Positions 1-5,244 of a stretch of DNA of 12,595 nt are shown here, in pieces (the first letter of the stretch is position 1; each line of letters begins with the position of its first letter). Source of the stretch: Gammaproteobacteria bacterium (GTDB lineage Bacteria; Pseudomonadota; Gammaproteobacteria; Pseudomonadales; Azotimanducaceae); the NCBI GenBank assembly GCA_027293665.1, contig JAPUFN010000266.1, forward strand, positions 1 to 12,595. Direction: 5' to 3'. Below the pieces are notes generated by a model. The model saw only the letters and a list, made by a program, of their open reading frames with translations, was not told the origin of the DNA and did no database searches. The translations under genes and the position numbers were made by a program.

Positions 1-63
1 CCATCGCTATGGAGTAACTGGGCAATCCCGGAAGAGGAGACCTATTTTGCAAGACTCGTTGCG

Positions 64-285
64 TCATCCAATTTCCTGTCCGGCCAAGCCTTCTGCTGCA
101 AGGTGTGATTTCCCGCGCTTGCTCATTTCAACGAACTCTTCGTGCGTCTCGATAGTGACAAACCGGCCGTTGGCCAGCCGCACATGCGGGTAGTTGAGTG
201 TGTTGGCGAGGGCCTCGTGATCCTGCGCATTGAAGGCAGCTATGAATGCTTCGACAGTGGCCTTTGCTGAGTCTTCCTCGTTCAT
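64..285 (-). CDS. Short NTF2/SnoaL-like protein, possibly truncated
   Basis: The likely protein is 73 residues and starts at the ATG at 285-283. This overlaps the TGA of the upstream MFS gene by four bases (ATGA), so it is probably translationally coupled to it. The N-terminal helix (A-x-x-x-V-E-A-F-I-A-A-F-N-A-Q-D) followed by L-A-N-T-L-N-Y-P-H and E-T-H-E-E-F is typical of the NTF2-like alpha+beta fold. That family contains small polyketide cyclases, ketosteroid isomerase relatives and many proteins of unknown function. Family members are usually 110-140 residues, so this one lacks most of the C-terminal beta-sheet. A -1 shift after the E-G near residue 65 would give G-W, which family members often have here, but that frame also stops after about 15 codons. 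It may therefore be a truncated or decayed copy, or affected by a sequencing error. An in-frame ATG at 411 would add 42 residues, but these lie inside the MFS gene and look like shadow sequence. No function is assigned. Bases 1-63 hold nothing recognisable. Confidence 0.6.
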   Translation of the reverse strand: MNEEDSAKATVEAFIAAFNAQDHEALANTLNYPHVRLANGRFVTIETHEEFVEMSKRGKSHLAAEGLAGQEIG

Positions 286-1496
286 TGTCCCGTCTCCTTG
301 GCGGCAGTCGCGGTCACGTCGCGTTGCCGGTTGTATGATGCCCAGGCTATTGCCACCAGCATCAGACCGATTGCTGGCGTGGCCGACAGCACAAGCGTTG
401 GCCAACCCCACTGCACGATAACGACGCCTGCGAGCAGACTTGCTACGGCAGAAACCCCGAACACGCTGAACTCATTGACTGCTTGCGCGCGGAATTTTTC
501 GCTGGGCCGGTAACTGGAAACCAGCAGCGTCGTGCCACCGACGAATAGAAAGTTCCAGCCGATACCGAGGAGGAGCAGAGCGCCCCAATAATGCATGACC
601 TCCTGTCCTGCCAGGCCAATGCCGATGGTTACCAGCATGGCCAGCGCGCCCGCGGTCATGAGTTTCAACGCGCCGAAACGATTGATGAGAGGAGCTGAAA
701 TCAGTGAAGGCAGGTACATCGCGATCACGTGGGCCCGGATTACGCTTGCAGTCTCCGCGATGTTGTGGCCATCCACCGCATGCATGCTGAGCGGTGTGGC
801 CGTCATGACGAATGTCATCACCCCTTGACCGACAACGCCACCCAGGACCGCAACGATGAAGAGCGGCGCCGCAGCCATCTGCCGCAGTGGGCGGGCGGCC
901 GCCTGCGACTCGACCTCGGCACTGAGTGGCTGAATCCTGAGATTGAGACTCAGAAAGAAGGCGACCGCGAACAGTGCGGCAATGACCAGCATTGCAGCGA
1001 GAAACGGTGTATCCGGCGAATAGTCCTGACTTCTCGCTGCGAGTTCAGGGCCGACAAATGCACCGCCGATCGAGCCGAGCAGAATGAACGAAATCGCATA
1101 GCTTACGCGCGGCAGCGGCACGCTCTCCGCCGCGGCGAAACGGAATTGTTGGCTGAATGCCAGCGTCATTCCAACCGTCCCGGTGGCCAGGCAGTACAGT
1201 ACGAAGCTTCGGGATTCCAGCGCATAGGCCGCGAGGAGCGCACCACCGAACGCAACAACCGCGGCCAGAGTGAATCCCAGTCGACGGCCGATTCGTTGCA
1301 TGATCAGGGTCGCGGGAATCGTGGTGAGCGCGGTGCCAATCACCATGAATGACAGGGGCAACGTTGCAAGTGCCGCATCAGGCGCGAGTTCATTACCGAC
1401 GATGCCACCGACGGTCACGGTCAACACCGTACCCGATACAAAAATAAGCTGGGTAAAGAAGAGGATAACGATATTGCGGTTGAGCACATCAGACAT
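282..1496 (-). CDS. Major facilitator superfamily transporter
   Basis: This is a 404-residue inner-membrane protein with about 12 hydrophobic segments in two halves. A polar central loop lies at roughly residues 187-206, which is the usual MFS layout and length. An MFS motif-A-like loop, Q-R-I-G-R-R-L-G at about 67-74, follows the second membrane segment. It should be a secondary transporter driven by an ion gradient. The substrate cannot be read from the sequence, and I see no signature tying it to a named efflux or sugar family. The ATG at 1496 is preceded by AGGGG about ten bases upstream. The gene lies 78 bases downstream of the selenoprotein gene on the same strand and overlaps the NTF2-like gene by four bases at its 3' end, so the three could be one transcript. 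A weak promoter-like pair sits in the 78-base gap. The MFS assignment is firm; specificity is unknown. Confidence 0.92.
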   Translation of the reverse strand: MSDVLNRNIVILFFTQLIFVSGTVLTVTVGGIVGNELAPDAALATLPLSFMVIGTALTTIPATLIMQRIGRRLGFTLAAVVAFGGALLAAYALESRSFVLYCLATGTVGMTLAFSQQFRFAAAESVPLPRVSYAISFILLGSIGGAFVGPELAARSQDYSPDTPFLAAMLVIAALFAVAFFLSLNLRIQPLSAEVESQAAARPLRQMAAAPLFIVAVLGGVVGQGVMTFVMTATPLSMHAVDGHNIAETASVIRAHVIAMYLPSLISAPLINRFGALKLMTAGALAMLVTIGIGLAGQEVMHYWGALLLLGIGWNFLFVGGTTLLVSSYRPSEKFRAQAVNEFSVFGVSAVASLLAGVVIVQWGWPTLVLSATPAIGLMLVAIAWASYNRQRDVTATAAKETGQ

Positions 1497-1523
1497 GATG
1501 GATCGCCCCTGCGAAATTTGGTC

Positions 1524-1554
1524 CGATATATCGTGCAGTACCTGTGACCGCCAA
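1524..1554 (-). promoter_or_regulatory. Possible MFS-gene promoter with a 10-bp palindrome
   Basis: On the minus strand, TTGGCG (1554-1549) and TATATC (1530-1525) are separated by 18 bases and each matches four of six sigma-70 consensus positions. The -10-like box lies inside the perfect palindrome CGATATATCG (1524-1533), which ends 27 bases before the MFS ATG. A palindrome over a -10 box could be an operator, but short AT-rich palindromes also arise by chance. This is inference from a single sequence. Confidence 0.22.
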
Positions 1555-1574
1555 CGCGTGATGGTGATGCAGTT

Positions 1575-1916
1575 TCAGTTGAAGTGCCCCGCGTAGGCTT
1601 CTTCGTTGAAGCCGACGATCAGTGTTTTGCCGACCCGCAGAGTGGGTGCGCGTAGATTGCCTGTCGGTCCGAGCATCGCCTGGACGCTTTCGTCGGACAA
1701 CTCGGCCGGCAGCTTGAATTCGCTGAGCTTCCTGCCCTTGGCGACGATGAGTTTTGTGGCATTGTCCAGCAGGTCTTTCGCGTCTTGTGCCTGCAGCTTC
1801 TGACTGGCAGGTGTTTTATCCAGCACCTTGATATCGTTTGCTTCCAGGAACCTGGATGCTCTGTTGCAGCTGGTTCAACCCCCGCGGTAGTAGTACCAAT
1901 CGACCCGTTTTGCCAT
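1575..1916 (-). CDS. ArsC/Spx-fold selenoprotein with in-frame UGA (Sec14)
   Basis: Reading from the ATG at 1916-1914 through the in-frame TGA at 1877-1875 gives 113 residues of one continuous thioredoxin-like ArsC-family protein. Residues 5-10 (V-D-W-Y-Y-Y) form the first beta strand. G-G-U-T-S-C-N-R-A follows, with the predicted selenocysteine at 14 and Cys at 17, then the helix A-S-R-F-L-E-A-N-D-I. Near the C-terminus L-R-A-P-T-L (88-93) carries the fold's cis-proline (Pro91). V-G-F-N-E-E (101-106) parallels V-G-Y-N-E-D of Spx. The U-x-x-C falls where Spx has C-T-S-C, so the UGA replaces the catalytic cysteine. A SECIS-like hairpin begins 15 bases after the UGA. Conventional calling gives only an 83-residue GTG-started piece (1826-1575) without the redox centre. 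The likely role is a cytoplasmic thiol/selenol oxidoreductase; arsenate reduction is not shown. In-frame ATGs at 1970 and 1958 would add 18 or 14 residues, but the family usually begins just before the W-Y-Y strand and AAGGA lies just before 1916. The alternative is a nonsense mutation or a sequencing error. Confidence 0.87.
1840..1859 (-). promoter_or_regulatory. Bacterial SECIS-like hairpin downstream of the UGA
   Basis: On the mRNA the segment is GC-A-UCCA-GGUUCC-UGGA-A-GC. It has a four-pair upper stem (UCCA/UGGA), an A.A mismatch, then two further G-C pairs. The apical loop GGUUCC starts with two guanines, and 22 nucleotides separate it from the UGA. Bacterial SECIS elements lie within the coding region just after the UGA, with a G among the first loop bases and a spacing of about 16-37 nucleotides, so both criteria are met. 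The inner bases could also pair to give a six-pair stem with a two-base loop. It would be bound by SelB to direct Sec-tRNA insertion. The lower stem is weak. Confidence 0.72.
1875..1877 (-). other. Predicted selenocysteine codon (UGA recoding site)
   Basis: This in-frame TGA is codon 14 of the ArsC-fold gene. It is preceded by R-G-G and followed by T-S-C. Sequence before and after it belongs to the same fold and frame, and the codon sits at the family's N-terminal redox Cys. These are the standard marks of a Sec codon. Decoding needs SelA, SelB, SelC and SelD encoded elsewhere; none is in this window. Confidence 0.85.
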
Positions 1917-1956
1917 TGTCCTTGACCCCAGTTGTCTGCGCTTGCCCGGATTGAGC

Positions 1957-1962
1957 ATTTTA
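1957..1962 (-). promoter_or_regulatory. Possible -10 box for the selenoprotein gene
   Basis: TAAAAT on the minus strand matches five of six -10 consensus bases and lies 40 bases upstream of the ATG at 1916. Transcription from about 1950 would exclude the upstream in-frame ATGs at 1970 and 1958, supporting the shorter start. No convincing -35 box is seen 16-18 bases further upstream. The 104-base gap 1917-2020 separates this gene from the divergent deacetylase gene and should hold promoters for both. Confidence 0.25.
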
Positions 1963-2020
1963 CGGAGCATGGGGGGTTTATCCAGCTTATCATTGGCGAA
2001 GCTGCATGGGAGTATCGGTA

Positions 2021-2956
2021 ATGATCGTCGAATCCACTCGCGTTGTGATCCTCATAGCGTCGCTGTTACTGATGACGGGCGGTGCCTGCGCTGCCGATCT
2101 GACACTGGCCGAGCGCCTGGGCTATTCCAAGCAGGCGAAACTCCTCATCGTGCACGCCGACGATATTGGCGTAGCACACTCTGTCAACGGCGCGACATTT
2201 GCCGCGCTGCGGACCGGACTGGTCAATTCCGGCAGCATTATGGTTCCCTGTCCCTGGTTTCCTGAAGCCGCAGACTACTTTCGCGCCAACCCACAGCTCG
2301 ACCTGGGGCTGCATTTGACACTCACAAGTGAGTGGCAGCATCTGCGCTGGAGCGGGGTGCTCACCGACGCAGCCGCGGCCGGGCTGCATGATGCGGATGC
2401 CTACCTCTACGCTGACGTGCCTGAGGTTGTTGCCAATGCATCGGCGGCGGCAGTGGCAAGGGAGTTGCGTGCGCAAGTCGAACGCGCGCTTGCCTTTGGG
2501 ATTCAACCAACACATCTTGACAGTCACATGGGCACGGTATTCGCCAGTCCGGAGTTTTTTGCTGCCTACCTCGAGGTCGGACGTGACTACAATTTGCCCG
2601 TCTTAATTCCGCGCGAGCGTATGCTGAAAGAAGCGCCGCAACTGGCGAGCCTGCTGACGCCGGAAGACCTCACGATCGACTGGTTGTTCATGGCCGATGA
2701 GTCGGTGCAGATGTCGCAATGGGACAGTTATTACAGTGGCGTTCTGGAAAATCTGCAGCCGGGTGTTACCGAGATCATCATTCACCTGGCGTATGACGAC
2801 GCCGAAATGCAGGCCGTCACGATTGATCATCCAGATTACGGCGCGGCCTGGCGCCAGGCAGATTTTGATTTTTTCACCAGCGAACGTTTCGCCACCCTGC
2901 TGCGGCAGCATGAGGTCGAACTCGTAACCTGGCGTGAAATTGGCAGCCTGATGTAG
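2021..2956 (+). CDS. Exported YdjC/ChbG-family carbohydrate deacetylase
   Basis: This protein is predicted to be a metal-dependent hydrolase of the YdjC/ChbG family, which removes acetyl groups from N-acetylated sugars such as chitooligosaccharides. From the ATG at 2021 it has 311 residues. An N-terminal signal peptide has the hydrophobic stretch V-V-I-L-I-A-S-L-L-L-M and a likely cut after A-C-A-A. Family motifs appear in order: H-A-D-D-I-G (about 45-50, metal-binding Asp), D-L-G-L-H-L (about 94-99) and T-H-L-D-S-H (about 164-169, metal-binding His). A late I-I-I-H-L-A-Y-D-D is at about 252-260. The 2021 start has GGGAG eight bases upstream and is preferred over the ATG at 2006, which lacks a good site. 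The signal peptide suggests a periplasmic enzyme, whereas E. coli ChbG is cytoplasmic, so the substrate may differ. It is divergent from the selenoprotein gene and 32 bases upstream of the sulfurtransferase gene. Confidence 0.88.
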   Translation: MIVESTRVVILIASLLLMTGGACAADLTLAERLGYSKQAKLLIVHADDIGVAHSVNGATFAALRTGLVNSGSIMVPCPWFPEAADYFRANPQLDLGLHLTLTSEWQHLRWSGVLTDAAAAGLHDADAYLYADVPEVVANASAAAVARELRAQVERALAFGIQPTHLDSHMGTVFASPEFFAAYLEVGRDYNLPVLIPRERMLKEAPQLASLLTPEDLTIDWLFMADESVQMSQWDSYYSGVLENLQPGVTEIIIHLAYDDAEMQAVTIDHPDYGAAWRQADFDFFTSERFATLLRQHEVELVTWREIGSLM

Positions 2957-2988
2957 GATGTAGCTGCAATCGTTTAAGGGCCCGCCAC

Positions 2989-3861
2989 GTGACTTACACC
3001 GATCCTCAGTTGCTGATTGAACCGGTCGAACTCGCTGACCGAATCGGCGCCAGCGCGCTGCGAATCTTTGACGCGACGGTGTTCTTGAAACCGGCTGAGA
3101 AGGGGTATCGCGCCGAATCGGGTCTCGATTCCTACCGCGAAGGCCACATACCGGGCGCGGCGTTCATGGATCAGATCGCGGCGGTCTCCGACACGAGTTC
3201 GGGGCTGGGCTTCACGTTGCCCGCTGAGGATTATCTGCAATCGGCCCTGCGCAAATTAGGCATTAACAACGACTCTCAAGTAGTGGTCTATTCGACCGGT
3301 CACATGATGTGGACAACACGCGCCTGGTGGTTACTGCACTATGCCGGGCATGCATCGGTCAGAGTACTCAATGGTGGGTATGCCGGCTGGCAAGCCGTTG
3401 ACGGGCCAATCAACCAGCAAGATGAGAGCTATGAACCGGGTGACTTCACCCTGCGCACGCGGCCATCGACGTTCGTCGATCAGGCTGGGGTGCTTGCAGC
3501 GATTGGTGATCCGGCTGTCTGCACGGTCAACGCCCTGAATCCCGGGGTTTACTCCGGCAGCGCTGCAATGAGCTACGGGCGCAAAGGACACATCACCGGT
3601 TCGATAAATCTTTTTTACGATGATCTGCTGGATGGCGATCGGTTTCGTGATGCGAAGGCGATTACCGAATCGTTGCGGGCAAAAGGACTGCTCGAGGCGG
3701 AGCGGGTCGTCACGTACTGCGGGGGTGGTATCTCGGCGACGATCGACGCCTTTGCCTGCCTGCTGGTCGGTAAGGAAAAGGTGGCCGTCTATGATGGTTC
3801 CATGTCGGAGTGGGTGCGTGATGAGTCTTTACCGATGACAGAAGGTGAGATGCCCGATTGA
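2989..3861 (+). CDS. Two-domain rhodanese-type sulfurtransferase
   Basis: This is a 290-residue tandem-rhodanese protein of the thiosulfate / 3-mercaptopyruvate sulfurtransferase family. These enzymes move sulfane sulfur from a donor to an acceptor such as cyanide or a thiol through a persulfide on one cysteine. The N-terminal domain (about 10-140) includes Y-R-E-G-H-I-P-G-A (49-57) and L-N-G-G-Y-A-G-W (127-134). It has Ser102 where an active domain would have Cys, so it is the usual inactive half. The C-terminal domain (about 160-280) carries the catalytic loop C-G-G-G-I-S with Cys244, plus G-H-I-T-G-S-I-N at 200-207. The loop resembles the C-G-S-G-V-T of mercaptopyruvate sulfurtransferases more than the C-R-K-G-V-T of classical rhodanese. 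The start is GTG with AAGGG eight bases upstream. I see no signal peptide, so it is probably cytoplasmic. It may be cotranscribed with the genes on either side. Confidence 0.92.
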   Translation: MTYTDPQLLIEPVELADRIGASALRIFDATVFLKPAEKGYRAESGLDSYREGHIPGAAFMDQIAAVSDTSSGLGFTLPAEDYLQSALRKLGINNDSQVVVYSTGHMMWTTRAWWLLHYAGHASVRVLNGGYAGWQAVDGPINQQDESYEPGDFTLRTRPSTFVDQAGVLAAIGDPAVCTVNALNPGVYSGSAAMSYGRKGHITGSINLFYDDLLDGDRFRDAKAITESLRAKGLLEAERVVTYCGGGISATIDAFACLLVGKEKVAVYDGSMSEWVRDESLPMTEGEMPD

Positions 3862-3924
3862 AGATCCCGGTGCCTGGGTTGAGGTAGTATTGAGGTGGCG
3901 CAATCGTTGCGAGCAGGGGGGAAG

Positions 3925-5244
3925 ATGTTTCCGGATTCAAATTCACGCTCAGCACAGCTGAACGAACGAGCAAGTTTGGTGCTGGCCGGCGGCAGCAGCC
4001 GAAGTACGATTCGCACGAAACCCTACACGCTCTATCTGAAGGAAGCCGTGGGAGCGGAAGTTGTCGACGTCGATGGCAATCGAATCGTGGATTTCATCAA
4101 CAACTACACATCACTCATTCACGGCCATGCGTATCCGCCAATCGTGGAGGCAGTGAAAAAGCAACTTGTCGATGGTTCGGCGTTTTCGTTCTGCCATGAA
4201 TCGGAAATTCAGCTTGCTGAGTTGCTGTGCGATCGCGTCGACGCTTTTGAGCGCATCCGCTTCATGAATTCGGGAACTGAAGCGGTGATGAATGCGATCA
4301 AAGCGGCGCGGGCGTTTACCGGTCGTGCGAAGATTGCCAAGTGTGATGGTATCTATCACGGTTCCTATGACTACGCGGAAGTCAGCTTGTCGAGCGGCCC
4401 CGACGATTGGAGTGCTGAAGACCCGGTGGCAAAAGCGTATTCGCGTGGCACGCCACAGGGCGCGCTCGACGACGTTGTGGTTATCCCCTTCAACGAACCG
4501 CAACATGCTCAGCGGATACTCGAACGCCACGCCGATGAACTGTCCTGCATCATGATCGATACATCACCGATGCGCATGGGCAGCAATCTGGTGCGTCAGG
4601 AGTACCTGGCCACGCTGTCCGATGTCGCCCAGAAACACGGAATTTTACTGGTCTTTGATGAGGTCATAAGTTTTCGCCTAGGTTATGCAGGGAGTCAGGG
4701 CTTGCTTGGCGTCAGTCCGGACATCACTGCACTGGGTAAAATCATGGGAGGTGGTTTTCCGGTAGGGGCCGTCGCCGGCAGGGCGGACGTTATGTCAGTC
4801 TTTGACGCAGACTCCGACGGTGTAGCACCGTTGCCGCACGGCGGCACGTTCAATGCGAATCCGATCACCATGGTCGCGGGCCTGGCAGCAATGACCGACA
4901 TGCCGCGTGCAGCCTTTGACGACCTCAATGCGCTGGGTGAGCGTACGCGTGAGGTACTTACTGAGGTTTTTGTCGATCTGGGAATCGCTGGCCAGGTCAC
5001 AGGTGAAGGATCTCTTTTCAGAATTCATCTGCACGACCGGCCGATCGTGACCATACAGGATACCGCGCCGGGTTCAGGCGAGCTCACCGCCACAGTCGAG
5101 CTGCGCTCGCAACTTATCGATGACGGTTTCTTTCTGGGTGCCGGCTTGATGGGTTGTCTGTCTACCGTTAGCACACCCGATCATGTGGAGCGTCTTGCGG
5201 GCGCGCTCCGATCTCGACTGCCTGACGTCGTGCGCGCGCTTTGA
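3925..5244 (+). CDS. Class III PLP aminotransferase, GSA-aminomutase-like
   Basis: This is a fold-type I PLP enzyme of the class III aminotransferase group, closest in style to glutamate-1-semialdehyde 2,1-aminomutase (HemL). From ATG 3925 it has 439 residues, the usual length. Visible motifs are N-S-G-T-E-A (115-120, cofactor phosphate), Y-H-G (144-146), V-F-D-E-V (243-247, Asp245 on the pyridine nitrogen) and L-G-K-I-M-G-G-G-F-P-V-G (270-281). Lys272 is the Schiff-base lysine. Where HemL has a E-P-V-x-x-N segment before the Asp motif, this protein has I-D-T-S-P-M-R-M-G. Together with the oxidoreductase neighbours, this suggests a catabolic aminotransferase rather than the housekeeping HemL, though that is inferred. 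ATG 3925 is preceded by AGGGGGG; a GTG at 3895 in the same frame is the alternative start. The stop overlaps the start of the PQQ dehydrogenase gene, so the two are likely coupled. Confidence 0.9.
   Translation: MFPDSNSRSAQLNERASLVLAGGSSRSTIRTKPYTLYLKEAVGAEVVDVDGNRIVDFINNYTSLIHGHAYPPIVEAVKKQLVDGSAFSFCHESEIQLAELLCDRVDAFERIRFMNSGTEAVMNAIKAARAFTGRAKIAKCDGIYHGSYDYAEVSLSSGPDDWSAEDPVAKAYSRGTPQGALDDVVVIPFNEPQHAQRILERHADELSCIMIDTSPMRMGSNLVRQEYLATLSDVAQKHGILLVFDEVISFRLGYAGSQGLLGVSPDITALGKIMGGGFPVGAVAGRADVMSVFDADSDGVAPLPHGGTFNANPITMVAGLAAMTDMPRAAFDDLNALGERTREVLTEVFVDLGIAGQVTGEGSLFRIHLHDRPIVTIQDTAPGSGELTATVELRSQLIDDGFFLGAGLMGCLSTVSTPDHVERLAGALRSRLPDVVRAL

Noticed and set aside
64..66. The TGA ending the NTF2-like gene as a second selenocysteine codon
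   Set aside because: Continuation gives only about 18 residues without NTF2-like features, the family has no redox Cys there, and no SECIS-like hairpin with a suitable loop was seen.
230..1352. Several plus-strand open frames opposite the MFS gene
   Set aside because: They lie wholly inside the complement of a well-supported membrane protein gene and encode low-complexity, Arg/Glu-rich shadows.
1619..1993. A 124-codon minus-strand open frame overlapping the ArsC-fold gene, as an alternative gene or as evidence for a frameshift
   Set aside because: Its product is rich in scattered Cys, Trp and Arg and matches no fold. The fold signatures before and after the TGA are in one frame, so no frameshift is needed.
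3288..3323. A second active site in the N-terminal rhodanese domain
   Set aside because: The loop position has Ser102 (Y-S-T-G-H) rather than Cys, as in the inactive half of tandem rhodaneses.
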